A DNA stretch of 64,000 bases from Salmo trutta. Lineage: Eukaryota; Chordata; Actinopteri; Salmoniformes; Salmonidae. The notes beneath the pieces were generated by a model, which had not been told where the DNA came from, did not search any database, and saw only the letters and a list, made by a program, of their open reading frames with translations. The DNA lies in contig NC_042976.1 of the NCBI RefSeq assembly GCF_901001165.1, positions 42,726,180-42,790,179 of the forward strand, read 5' to 3'. Positions 48,356-59,898 of this stretch are shown piece after piece (within the stretch, counting starts at the first letter, position 1; the number at the start of each line of letters is the position of its first letter). Made by a program: the position numbers and the translations under genes.

Positions 48356-48452
48356 TCCCAATGGCACCCTATACCATTTATAGTGCACTACTTTAAACCA
48401 GGGTACCAAAAGTAGTGCACTATATAGGAAAAAGGGTGCTATTTGGGTTGTA
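48356..48452. repeat. Palindromic dispersed repeat, copy f
   Basis: AATGGCACCCTATACCATTT and TATAGTGCACTACTTT pair with AAAAGTAGTGCACTATATAG and GGGTGCTATTTGGG. Confidence 0.75.
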
Positions 48453-48484
48453 CCCATACTGACTGTAGAATGTGTGAATAGCTA

Positions 48485-50122
48485 CAGTTGAAGTCGGAAG
48501 TTAACATACACCTTAGCCAAATACATTTAAACTCAGTTTTTCACAATTCCTGACATTTAATCCTAGTAAAAATTCCCTGACTTAGGTCAGTTAGGATCAC
48601 CACTTTATTTTAAGAATGTGAAATGTCAGAATAATAGTAGAGAGAATGATTTATTTCAGCTTTTATTTCTTTCATCACATTCCCAGTGGGTCAGAAGTTT
48701 ACATACACTCAATTAGTATTTGGTAGCATTGCCTTTAAATTGTTTAACTTGGGTCAAACGTTTTGGGTAGCCTTCCGCAAGTTTCCCACAATAAGTTGGG
48801 TGAATTTTGGCCCATTCCTCCTGACAGAGCTGGTGTAACTGAGTCAGGTGTGTAGGTCTCCTTGCTCGCACACACGTTTTCAGTCCTGCCCACAAATTTT
48901 CTAAAGGATTGAGGTCAGGGCTTTGTGATGGCCACTCCAATACCTTGACTTTGTTGTCCTTAAGCTATTTTGCCACAACTTTGTAAGTATGCTTGGGGTC
49001 ATTGTCCATTTGGAAGACCCATTTGCGACCAAGCTTTAACTTCCTGACTAATGTCTTGAGATGTTGCTTCAATATAGCCACATATTTTTCCTGCCTCATG
49101 ATGCCATCTATTTTGTGAAGTGCAACAGTCCCTCCTGCAACAAAGCACCCCCACAACATGATGCTGCCACACCTGTGCTTCACGGTTGGGATGGTGTTCT
49201 TCGGCTTGCAAGCTTCCCCCTTTTTCCTCCAAACATAACGATGGTCATTATGGCCTAAAAGTTCTACTTTTGTTTCATCAGACCAGAGGACATTTCTCCA
49301 AAAAGTACGATCTTTGTCCCCATGTGCAGTTGCAAACCATAGTCGGGCTTTTTTATGGCAGTTTTGGAGCAGTGGCTTCTTACTTGCTGAGCAGCCTTTC
49401 AGGTTATGTCGATATAGGACTGGGTTTACTGTGGATATAGATACTTTTGTACCTGTTTCCTCCAGCATCTTCACAAGGTCCTTTGCTGTTATTCTGGGAT
49501 TGATTTGCACTTTTCTCACCAAAATACATTAATCTCTAGGAGACAGAACACGTCTCCTACCTGAGAGGTATGACAGCTGTGTGGTCCCATGGTGTTTATA
49601 CTTGCGTACTATTGTTTGAACACACGAACGTGGTACCTTCAGGCATTTGGGAATTGCTCTCAAGGATGAACCAGACTTGTGGAGGTCTACAATTTCTTTC
49701 TGAGGTCTTGGCTGATTTCTTTAGATTTTCATATGATGTTAAGTAAAGAGGCACTGAGTTTGAAGGTAGGCCTTGAAATACATCCACAGGTACACCTCCA
49801 ATTGACTCAAATTATGTCAATTAGCCTATCAGAAGCTTCTAAAGCCATGACATAATTTTCTGGAATTTTCCAAGCTGTTTAAAGGCACAGTCAAGTTAGT
49901 GTATGTAAACTTCTGACCCACTGGAATTGTGATACAGTGAATTATAAGTGAAATAATCTGTCTGTAAACAATTGTTGGAAAAATTACTTGTTTCATGCAC
50001 AAAGAACATGTCCTAACCGACTTGCCAAAACTATAGTTTGTAAACAAGAAATTTGTGGAGTGGTTGAAAAACGAGTTTTAATGACTCCAACCTAAGTGTA
50101 TGTAAACTTCCGACTTCAACTG
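48485..50122 (-). mobile_element. Sleeping Beauty-type salmonid Tc1 element, 1.64 kb
   Basis: TA flanks at 48483-48484 and 50123-50124. The outer ends are CAGTTGAAGTCGGAAGTT and AACTTCCGACTTCAACTG, the signature of the salmonid Tc1 family from which Sleeping Beauty was rebuilt. Inner direct-repeat copies GTGGGTCAGAAGTTTACATA (about 48686) and its mirror (about 49900) give the IR/DR structure of two transposase sites per end. It lies between wnt6 and wnt10a. Confidence 0.93.
48713..49734 (-). pseudogene. Sleeping Beauty-type transposase pseudogene
   Basis: The start codon position reads ATA and the next codon is TGA (49734-49729). A further stop precedes ILVRKVQINPRITAKDL (near 49530). The frame 49522-48965 is open, with LWSDETKVELLGHNDHRYVW and WVFQMDNDPKHTYKVVAK (first and second catalytic aspartates). 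A stop follows at KVVAK, then MEWPSQSPDLNPLENLW with the third acidic residue (48940-48713) and an intact C-terminus (GNATKY). Catalytic residues survive but the gene has at least three breaks. Confidence 0.92.
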
Positions 50123-50390
50123 TATCTAGATACATAGAGCTCATGGAGTTACAGTGTCTTTACATCCGTGAGTTACAAAAAGACTGGGGACACAATGGAC
50201 TTTGGGAAAGTTGCTGTTGTGAAAACCGAGGCTCCCTCTTCTGGACAGTAGAGTAAGACAGAATATAACCTAAGCCATTTTGGGATATCTTTCATCCAGA
50301 ATGCAGTCCACAAATTAGTAACGTGAAATGTTCTTGGGAAAAAAAGCACCGATTTCCACTATTCTATTTCATTCTCTTCTATTATTTGTG

Positions 50391-50485
50391 TATTCAATTC
50401 AATTCAATTCAATTCAATTCAATTCAATTCTATTCAATTCAATTCAATTCAATTCTATTCTATTCTATTCTATTCTATTCTATTA
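50391..50485. repeat. (AATTC)n / (ATTCT)n pentanucleotide repeat
   Basis: About twelve AATTC-type units with one TATTC interruption, followed by about seven ATTCT units. No coding content. Confidence 0.92.
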
Positions 50486-51015
50486 TTTTCTGAAGTCTTG
50501 TGTCTGGGTATCCTCAAGCTATTCAAAGGCATCCCATGACCAGGTAGTTGTTTGTGGTTTGAACAGAGCATTGAATGTGGTATTAATTACTGGAGGGCAA
50601 CGAGCAGGGAATCCTCTGTGCTGGGGTTTACCTAACAGCTGTCTCAGGCACTCTACAACCCATTGAGGAAAATCTGAGCATCACTTATTTTCTTTGCAGC
50701 TTGAATTAATCCTGGGTTTCCCTAATTTGACATAATTACACTATGTTTGCGCGCTATTGTTATTGTGTAAGAACATCTGCGTGAGCAATGCTGGTGATAC
50801 AACCAGAGAGGTACGCAGGGTCGAAAACATAAGAGGTACAATAATGTTGATCTTTATTGCTGGGCAATTACGCAAAGAATTGCAGTATAGTAGCTGGCCA
50901 GATGCGTAAGTATTGTAACTGAAATGACAAACACATGCGCGCACGCACAGTCTCTCCGAGCTTTGCTCTGTTGTTGAACAGTGGGAGCTCTCTCTCTCGC
51001 TCTGCTGTAGACGGT

Positions 51016-51017
<2 letters not shown>

Positions 51018-51105
<88 letters not shown>

Positions 51106-51121
51106 TCTCTCTCTCTCTCTC
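51018..51121. repeat. (CT)n microsatellite
   Basis: About 50 CT units with single G and CC interruptions. Arg-Glu and Leu-Ser open frames across it are spurious. Confidence 0.93.
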
Positions 51122-51471
51122 TGCTATAGACAGTGGGCTGTGCTGACCCGACCATCTGGACTCTGTCTCTCTCCACGGCTTCCTGTGAATCATCCACCAA
51201 CGTCTTGTTTATCAAGACAAGGATCACATCAAAATAAGGATTGGCACTTTTACAACTTTAGGTAAACTGCACAGAAAGTGCAGAAAGTTACCGGAGGAAG
51301 GAGAAAGGAGTCGCTCGAGGCATTATTGCTAAACAATCTGAGGAGAGAAATGGGTTGGAGATGGAGATCTGAAGAGATGCTATGCACGGGCTTCCTTCAA
51401 AACGACCTCTAAGTGGAGTGGTCTCAGGTCACAGAGATGAAGATAAGGATGAGAGAGAAGACAGTGGTTGC

Positions 51472-51580
51472 GTCTCAAATGCCATCCTATCCCCTGCACT
51501 ACTTTTGAACCAGGGCCCATAGGGCTCCTCTGGTCAATGTAGTGCACTATATAGAGAATCAGGGTGCCATTTGGGAGGCA
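51472..51580. repeat. Palindromic dispersed repeat, copy g
   Basis: CTGCACTACTTTTGAACCAG and GGGCCCATAGGGCTCC in the core, ending AGGGTGCCATTTGGGAGG. Confidence 0.75.
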
Positions 51581-53850
51581 ACCAGTGAGTGCACTGAGCT
51601 GACCAGGCAAAAACAGATTACCGGGGCTTGCCAGTGGCCTTGAACAGAGAACTATACTGTAAAGTATTTGAAAGCCCCATAACAGTCGACAAGAAGCTCC
51701 AAACCCCGACGAGTTAGTGTTGTAAGTCAACCCTCTTGCAATTAACCAGCTGTTTCACGACACAACATTTCGATGAATTGTCTTTGAAGCATGGTACGGC
51801 GGGGAGAGAAAAAAAAAACACCCTGTTCAAACATCGCCATCTTGTGTTAAAAGATCATACCGTCCTCTGAGCTGGCACTGCATCTTGCTGCTGATTTAGT
51901 ATCTTTAAAAAAAGGTTTTAACATGGAAAGGTGGAACCTGATCCTAGTTAAGCCCAGCTACTCTGAGACGCTTGGTACATACAGTCCCGGGACTCGATAA
52001 AATTGAACCATATATAATAAACATTCAACAAGAAGGCTGTGTTCTAACAGAGAAATCAACATTTGATTGCGGACATAGGCTAAACAGCATTAGGAAATTC
52101 CCGTACGGAGTGTTGGCAAACAAAAGTGTTTATTGACAATGGAGGGACTGTCCTGAAGCCTGTTTTCTGTTGAACCGGCATTGCCAAGTCCAACCTAAAA
52201 CAGCAGGTTCCTCAATCACTCCCCGACCAAGCAGCAATTTTTTTTTTACTGTGAAGGATAACAAGGTCTACTTTTACTACACAGAGAGTTCATCCGGACA
52301 AAGTAATGATACACTGAAGGTAATTGCGTTACTCACGTACTCTATTGCCACCTACCTTGGTGGGCCCCTCTCAGTCAGTCCACCGGGCAGACAACAGCTG
52401 AACTTCCATCTCCAGCGGCACGTCTCTCTCGTAAATATCATTGCTTCATCCAAACACTGTGCTCACACATGACTAGAACGGAGGTTTACACTATGTGGGT
52501 TATAATTAGACTGATTACGATCAGATCAAACCTCACACAACGCTTGGGAATAGAGTCGAGAGCATCTCAGTGAAGATCAAGAGAGGTTCACAGAACATTA
52601 TGGGTGTTACATAACCTATAACAGTTACTCTTGCTCTTACTCTCTCCTTTGTTCCTGGTCAAGATTCAAGCTGACTGACAACAGAGAACGATCTCCCCAA
52701 TGAAAGGAGCCAACAAGAAGAGATTCACATCTAAGTCGTGAGAACTGGCTTTCAATTGTTCTCATGTGAAAAGTTACACTCTGTGACAAACCTGCATCCC
52801 ATATCGCACACTATTCCCCATTTAGTGCATTACTTTTGACCAGAGCTATGTGGCCCCTGGTCAAAAGTAGGGCTGTAAATAGGGAATAGGTTGCCATTTG
52901 GGACATTGCCAAAGGTTCCAGTATCTAGAATATGCACCTTTAATGAGAACCTCTAAGCTCAGTGACTAGACCACCGGGAGTTCATTCATCATTGCCCTTA
53001 TGATAGTCAGACATTACCCCAGGAGGAGTCATATTGGTCTGATTGATCCAAGGAAATGTGTCTGCCTCATGACATATAGCCACTTAGAGTGGCAGGCCTT
53101 CATTAACATCTCTGCGTGTTTTACAATCAACGGGCAAAGGCAGACACATATCCGAATACACCGCATTCCTCAGGGCACTGTTCGGAGGGAGACGTGGAAA
53201 AGTACACCTCTCCATTGAAAGACGGCAGGCAGGCAGGCAGGCAGAGAGAGGCAGCCACAATAATACCAGGGCTTCTATAAATCTATCCACTGTCTATGCA
53301 GTTCCTCTGGCTTTACCCACGCTGAGCCGTGGCAGCTTGAGGAGAGAGCGCTCCTGGCGCTTTCCCTGTCTGTGGCCTACCTCTGTATTAAACACTGCTG
53401 GCTCCACTGAAACGTGAATTCCTGGAAAAAATGAACTTGTGTCAACTTGCAAGGCTCAAACTAATACAGCAGGATTCTTTTTTTTTTTTACATCATAAAT
53501 AACTCAAAACAACACATTTTTTGTTGGGTGGCAAAATGATATAGTTGAAGCAGAAGTGTTGAAAATATATCTTCCAGAATGGTCATTGGAAGGGAGTGAG
53601 GTGAAACCCTCCCGCTGACCCAGTATGAAGACAATTAATATGAATAACACTTACACAATGTGTTGAAGGTCAACGGAAGGCAAAAGTGACATACGTTTCT
53701 ATTAATCTCCCCGTTTATAAAGGGTTATGCATTTAAATCTCTGCTTTGTCTTGGTCTAACAAAGAAAGGCACTAAAACGAGACAAAAAAATGAAATTTGA
53801 ATTCAGAAAACAAAAAATACAAATAAATGAAAACTAGAGTGAACAGTTTA
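51581..53850. other. Intergenic, no gene recognised
   Basis: Contains palindromic repeat copy h (52796-52905) and a short GGCA tetramer run near 53222. Other open frames have no recognisable motif. Confidence 0.35.
52796..52905. repeat. Palindromic dispersed repeat, copy h
   Basis: CACACTATTCCCCATTTAGT and TACTTTTGACCAGAGCTATG, with GGCCCCTGGTCAAAAGTAGG and AGGGAATAGGTTGCCATTTG on the other arm. Confidence 0.75.
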
Positions 53851-53853
53851 CTT

Positions 53854-56130
53854 TTTATTTGTATAGTAAATGCAGAAACTCAATTGTCAATTTATTTAAA
53901 TTTATATAAATACTGTAACTGGAAAATAACTAAATGGACATGAAATGACCTTTGTAGAATAATAAAAGTTTAATCAATGAACAACTAAGTATGAGTGTAT
54001 CACAATTATGTCTAAGAATCAAAACAAATGCTGAGAAATGATCTTTAAATCATTCAACATTCCATGACAAAATCATGTTTTCTAAACTTGTGTCTTGCTT
54101 TGAATCCAGAAAACAGCAAAACAACCTTCTTCCATTTTGACAAGGGCTGTTTAAACATACATACAGTAACAGTAAAACGCTCCTGGCAGCCCAACAAGTC
54201 CAAAAGTTGTTCTATGGGGAATGGATAGGCCAAGACCTTGCTTAGTCATGCATATATCTCACATATGAAATGTCACATTTGGTCTGATTTCATAATTTGG
54301 TCGACTACAACCCACACGTAACATGGTAAAGTGATCAATTCTACTGCTAACATAACTGTATGTAAAGAATGCCTAATATTGTAGTAAATCTCAGTCAGAA
54401 TAGTTCAATTTGACCAAGTCTTTCTCCCTTAAAGTGATATTCCTTTGTACAAAAACTGTATTTAGATTAAATTAAACACAAAATGTTTCTGATTCCACAG
54501 AAAGAGCTAGTAGCTCGGAGAATAGAGTGATCCTGTGCAGTGTGTAGTTACTGTCATGGTAACAATATTAACTATGAACCCTCTGGCAAGAAATCATCTG
54601 GTCATAAACCATGGTATATTGGCAATAAATTATCGCGATGTGATCTCTCATCGTACTCTCTCTTTGTTTTGCCAACGGTTTCTTGTCTTACAGATCCCTG
54701 AAAGGTAAGTAGCAACAACAAACATACTCTAAAAGAAGGGTCCGACACAGTACATTTGAATAACTTACAGCTATGCACATAAACAGAAAATGTACAGCGC
54801 GTTTGGGTACAACACAATTCACGAGGAATCGTTATTATTATTAATCACAGTGAATGCTTTATTTCCCCCCAAAAAACAAGCAAGGAGATCTTATCTGCCT
54901 ATTCTAAAGAATGTAGGGAGAGAGTCAAAATAAATGGTCTTTCTAACTTCCAACTCACTTCAGCAAGCTTGACTTATCAAAGAGACAAATGTATGGATTC
55001 ATTGTCAGCATTGTATGTGATTGTGACTGGCTATTCTGCACAACATGACTATATGTAACAAATGATTTAATTGAAAGTGCATTACAAAAGCCCTTTATAT
55101 TAAACAGATAAACATAATATCATACTTTCTCGATACTGCGCCTCATACAAAAAAAGTCTGAACATATTTTTCCATTTGCAAACTACTCAAACAAACAAAA
55201 CCAAAATGTAACATATGGTTTACATAGATAGCTCCCATATCCAAAGTGCTTTTCAGAGAGATGGTAGGCACGTTCCTCACCTTATCACTATGAGTAGTCT
55301 TGTCATAAAATGTTCATAAATAATAGTCTCGGATGTCAGTTCAGCTCCTCACCATGAAACAAGATGGGGTTCGTCTTCCAAAAACACAACCCCACATTTC
55401 CCTTTTTTATACATTTTGTGCTAGATACAAAAAAAACCTGTATTCCATGTTGAGCATGTCCATTTACCTTTCACATGAAGGACATTTAGGTTACATAGGA
55501 AAATATTTTATCACCATGACCATAGTTTTATTTCCCACACGCAAAGTCGTTATCTTTTCTTCCCAATAGTCACCCCTGGTAGTTACATGGTTAACTGACT
55601 ATGCAAAGTGTTTCCCTAATGGTGGGTTGTTGGCCCCCATGTTCTTAGTGGGTCTTAGCATTGGGTTTGAGGCTAGAAGCAGTTGTTATACTATTTTCTG
55701 GGTCAATGGCTAATTCTAAAGACTTGTGGTGAGGTGCTTCACTGTGCAAACATGTTTGGGAACCACTGCTTTAGAGGCTAACAGCTCTGTACAGATGACT
55801 GAGAATAGTACCAAACTTTCTGATTGTCTTATATGACATGGGACCCCAGCATTCTGCTCTAGAAAGTTCTGGGAGCTGAAACGTAACTTTTAAAAAGAGC
55901 CTAAGTTCAGGGTCATAGAGCTCTATGTGGTGAGCACTGAAGTAGTGGCCATTCTGGACTGTTCTACAGCTTGAGAGGAGAGTTACTGCAGCTGTCTGCC
56001 CAAGATGATCCTAGATAAGACATTCATCTTTCAGCGTGCTCCTGAAGTGAACTGTGGGAGCCTGATCTCAGTGCATCATTCCTGTGAGGCTGAAGAGGCC
56101 TGAAACCAGCCAAGTTCCTCTGTGGTAATG
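53854..56130 (-). other. wnt6: Probable wnt6 3' UTR and downstream DNA
   Basis: AT-rich and free of recognised mobile elements, directly after the wnt6 stop. Minus-strand AATAAA signals lie at 55532-55527, 54863-54858 and 53859-53854; which one is used cannot be decided here. Confidence 0.35.
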
Positions 56131-56592
56131 CTAGTGACAGAGACTGAGCTCTTTCCTCACTGAGCACTTCTTACACTGCACCACGCAGCACCAGTGGAAG
56201 CGACAGAGACAGTTCTCCTCGAACACTACCGTCTCGTCTCGGTAGCCACGCTCACAGCACAGCAGGTCACAGCCGCTCACGTCCATGGCTGTGCTGTTGC
56301 ACATGCGGCCCCGCGTGCCCAGCGAGCCTGTCTTCCTGTTGGGTGAGCAGAAGTCGGGCGATTCGGCCGAGTAGATCAGGTCCTGTTTGTCCGGAGGCTT
56401 GATGTTCTGGCCCACAGGAATCAGGGTCTTGCCATCGTTGCCTCCCATCACCTTGGAAGCTCCATTAAACCTCTCCAGCAGGCGATCACCCACCTCCCGA
56501 AAGTGAGGCATCTTTTTCCAACAGGTCCGGAGTGTGCAAGACCCGGACAGGCCATGACATTTACATTCAGTCCTCATATAATTCCTCACCGC
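56131..56592 (-). CDS. wnt6: wnt6 terminal coding exon
   Basis: 462 nt after the acceptor AACTACAG. Includes the CHGLSGSC lipidation site and ten or more conserved C-terminal cysteines. Stop TAG at 56133-56131. Intact. Confidence 0.95.
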   Translation of the reverse strand, partial: AVRNYMRTECKCHGLSGSCTLRTCWKKMPHFREVGDRLLERFNGASKVMGGNDGKTLIPVGQNIKPPDKQDLIYSAESPDFCSPNRKTGSLGTRGRMCNSTAMDVSGCDLLCCERGYRDETVVFEENCLCRFHWCCVVQCKKCSVRKELSLCH

Positions 56593-58264
56593 CTGTAGTT
56601 AAGACACAGAGATAGATAGGTGAGATAAAAGCAGACGCTATACAGAAGGAATTTACCCTCCCCCTCTTGCCTCTGGCCTTCACAGAGCTCCCAGACCTTG
56701 ACAACAGAACAGAACAGAGATCATTCAGTTATACTTGTGCTAACTAACCCATTCTGGCTGCATGCACTGCTCTAACCTCTTAGTAGCTCTTTAAGATCAC
56801 GTTGTTGTTTCTACATTTGGGCTCCCTTTGCTTCTTGTATGTTATTTTTCCAAAGATGTCCTCCTGAGACTATAATTGGCCAAACTACACAGCCACTCCT
56901 CCCCATTTACCTGTCTCTGACCCCTTGGAAAGGTTTTGGCTTGTGTGACAGTGTAACATACTGTGATGAAGCAATACTGACAAGGGTGAGCAAGTCCCAG
57001 GAGATTCAGAGCAATAACCTGTAATTACCTTCTCAAAAGAGCAGACAACCTCCAAACTGAGTCAGTGTTTCCCCTATATTCATTTAGCAGCGATGGACCA
57101 CCGCTGCTAAATTCTTTCCACCGCTTCTGCCGAGACTCGCTTTTAAATGGATAGTCGTTGGCTCAATGACTGGAAGTATATGGGAACAGCTAGCATGTCA
57201 TCGCGCTAACGCTAGTAGCAATGCACCACACCATACACAACCTTGCCACCGTTGCTGAAAAAAATACTACGGGATCAACGTTGCAATGTTCCTCTCTCCC
57301 TATCAACAAGAAAGTCATTGTGTTTCAATATTTCACTTTGTCAACATACATGTACTTAGTCCTTCATAAAGAGCTGGGAAAATCACCGTTTTATAAGGAG
57401 AAATATTAGCAGCTACTGCTTGCCTTAAAGGCTTGAAAACAAACTGTGTGGCACACACTTGTTTCCCTGTTCAGAAACACGATTTTTTGTTCAAGTATCA
57501 GTTTACAGTGTTATAGAACTATGGCTAGAGGCTGTCTTGGATGATGCATTGGATGAAAGGAGGAACATTCAGCTAGACAATTAAGACTTTCAGCGTCTAA
57601 ACCTAATTTTCATCTTTGTTAAAAAAAAAAAAAAAGTAAGCATCAGGTGAACATAATCCAAAACATTTCTGAAGTATCATCGCCGGTACTTTTGCTTATA
57701 TCAGCACAGGTCAAATAAAACATATGAGATTAAGTGTGTTTGGAGTGAATGTTAAAAAGTTAGCTCCACCGCCTGGCGCTCTATAAGCTACTGCCTCTGG
57801 GGCACATTAACACTGTGCAACTGCAAGAATGGGTTCGAATTCGACCCACTGTTCTTTCCTACCTATATATATCCATTGTAATAAAGCATGAAGAAGTGTG
57901 AAAGGAGTGGGACTGCCACACCCGTTATTAAAAAAAGAAACGTTTCGCTGTACCAGTCGTCCTGCTTCGTTGTTGTGGAGATCGATCAACGTCCTGATGT
58001 CACTCTTGCCCTTTTTCCTCTTGGCATCCATGAACTGCTTGGACTTCTCGTAGCCAAACTCCACGTCGTCTCCGCAGCCGCCCCACTCCCACTTGACTCC
58101 CTCGCCAGAGGTGGTGGTGGAGGAGGAGGCAGGCCGGGGGGGAGCCCTGCTCCTGGTCGCCTCACAGCCACACTGCAGCAGCTCCCCCATACTGCAGGCC
58201 TGCGTTACCGCGTGGGTCACCCCAGCCGCCGTGATGGCGTACACAAACGCTGTCTCCCGGATAT
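56131..58264 (-). CDS. wnt6: wnt6, last two coding exons (partial gene)
   Basis: Secreted Wnt ligand; Wnt6 acts in epithelial-mesenchymal signalling. Exon 58264-57954 encodes IRETAFVYAITAAGVTHAVT, SMGELLQCGC, WEWGGCGDDVEFGYEKS and LHNNEAGRL. Exon 56592-56131 encodes AVRNYMRTECKCHGLSGSC, with the palmitoylated serine, then DLIYSAESPDFCSPNRKTG and CRFHWCCVVQCKKC, ending KELSLCH and TAG. Together they give 256 codons plus stop. NNEAGRL/AVR at the splice junction and the KELSL end identify Wnt6. Exons 1-2 were not found in 58.3-64 kb, so intron 2 is longer than 5.7 kb. Salmonids may keep several wnt6 copies, and which one this is cannot be told. Confidence 0.94.
57063..57815. mobile_element. hAT-like element in wnt6 intron 3
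   Basis: Starts CAGTGTTTCCCCTATATTCA and ends GGGGCACATTAACACTG, so CAGTGTT faces AACACTG. About 750 bp with no transposase frame. A clear 8-bp duplication was not found, so the right border is tentative. Confidence 0.5.
57954..58264 (-). CDS. wnt6: wnt6 penultimate coding exon
   Basis: 311 nt. Acceptor GATCTTTCAG sits 7-20 bases from a long GT repeat. The donor is GTACAG, lacking the usual G at +5. It encodes a fish-type linker RAPPRPASSSTTTSGEGVK between GCEATRS and WEWGGCG, where Wnt6 proteins vary in length. Confidence 0.94.
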
Positions 58265-58269
58265 CTGAA

Positions 58270-58315
58270 AGATCACACAGACACGCGCACACACACGCAC
58301 GCACGCACGCACGCA

Positions 58316-58410
<95 letters not shown>
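58270..58410. repeat. (CA)n/(GT)n microsatellite at the wnt6 splice acceptor
   Basis: About 45 CA units (58321-58410), then CGCA units (58289-58320) and mixed CA/CG to 58270. On the transcribed strand this is (GU)n followed by GUGC units ending about 13 bases before the exon, in the position of the polypyrimidine tract and branch point. Confidence 0.95.
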
Positions 58411-58413
<3 letters not shown>

Positions 58414-59787
58414 ATTGTCATCAGAGGAGTGAACAAAGAGTGACCCAGGGCACTTAGTGCTTTTCCAATTTTTATTTGATTTATTTTGTATTTAACCTCT
58501 AACTATGCAAGTCAGTTAAGAACAAATTCTTATTTACAATGACGGCCTACAAATGAGTGGGCCGCCAGTGTTTATGCTAATGTAGGCCCTAGTGTTATTG
58601 TGTTTCAATCCAGAGTGTGACACTACAGACTTGTGGCGAGAAGAACCAACAACCTCTGCAGCATTCAAGACTGTTGCTTTGTGCGAAGGTGTTAAAGTTC
58701 ACAGTTAGCCATTCATATGTTAATCCAAGCAGAAAAGTACCCAGGGCCTTGCCTTGGCTCCAAGTTAGAGCAGGCCCGCTGGAGCCAAGGCCCATCGAGA
58801 CACGGGTGCCGGCCCGCGTAGATGGAAACAGAAAGGTCGGATCCTTTTGGGTAAAACACTGGGGTAAATCCTCAATACCCCTGGTATCTCAGACACAGCT
58901 GCAAGGCTATTTCTGTAAAAGGGGGGCTTACCACCCTGGCCCAGAGGGATGTACAGCTGCAACTGCAGATTCCCCTGTTCTTTGTTACTTTGGAAAAGAT
59001 CCAGGTGTATTTTAGGCCAGTTGTCGACAACATCTCTATTCACTGTTTCTAGCTGCTATATTTTCAGGAACTGGGGGAAGGGAGGTAGGCAGTTAGCAGT
59101 CCATTGTGTCGAGGCTAAAATGAATGACTTATTTTCTGGAGCTGGAAGACATGAGCGTGCAGTCACCGCTCTGCCCTGTGCCAATTCCATATCGCATGAT
59201 TCAGTGAATGGGATTCATTAAATCTAGTGAAACAGAATCGGTGCCGTGCGAGGGCCCTGCAGACCAGCACCCTGTGATATGAATACCAGCTGCCTGTCTG
59301 CACACCCAGTGATGGCTCCATACAGGCCTGTTCTGTGTGTGTGGCGTCTCCCTGCCAGCCCCAGCCCCAGCTCAGCCCGAGCCTTGCCCCAGCCTCAGCC
59401 CATCCCAGATCCAGCCTAGCCCGAGCCCAGTCCGGCCTAGCTCAGCTTTGACAGTCACCTGAACAGCCCCAGCTCCAGCCCTAGAACATCCCACCTGAAC
59501 ACACCTCATCCTGATTCCTCCTCAGTCCTCCCTACATACTGCGCCAATAAAGCCCCTCTCTGCCTGCCTGTCATGTGCATTGTGCAGGCCATTCCCTATC
59601 ACACACCATCACTGTTTGTTCTCAGGTTCAACCAGCTGTATAGATCTGGGGGGGAAAACAAATGTTCTCCTCCCAGGCCAATTGAGTGTACAGAAGGGGT
59701 AGAGCTGACTAATTCAATAACTTCTGTTGAGACTCCTCTTAGGCCAGTCATGTCAGCTGCTGTTGCAGGAGGTTTCATACAGCCTGT
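58411..59787. other. wnt6: Probable wnt6 intron 2, no exon recognised
   Basis: Contains a decayed LINE/SINE tail at 58477-58560 (AAGTCAGTTAAGAACAAATT, CTTATTTACAATGACGGCC) and a pyrimidine-rich CCAGCC/CAGCCC minisatellite at 59356-59490. No Wnt exon 2 motif on the minus strand. Confidence 0.5.
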
Positions 59788-59898
59788 GTCCCAAATGGCA
59801 CCCTATTCCCTTTAAAGAGCACTACTTTTGACCAAGGCCCATAAGGCTCTGGTCAAAAGTAATGCACTGCATAGGGAATAGGGTGCCATTTTAGAAGC
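59788..59898. repeat. Palindromic dispersed repeat, copy i
   Basis: The best-preserved copy: GTCCCAAATGGCACCCTATT and GCACTACTTTTGACCAAGGC against GGCTCTGGTCAAAAGTAATG and GGGAATAGGGTGCCATTTTA. Confidence 0.85.

Noticed and set aside
48713..49734. Active Sleeping Beauty-type transposase
   Set aside because: Start codon lost and several in-frame stops.
50741..51265. Arg-Glu and Ser-Leu rich frames on both strands
   Set aside because: Produced by the CT microsatellite; no conserved flanks.
57888..58268. 126-codon plus-strand frame
   Set aside because: It is the antisense shadow of wnt6 exon 3, whose minus-strand frame has clear Wnt motifs and splice sites.
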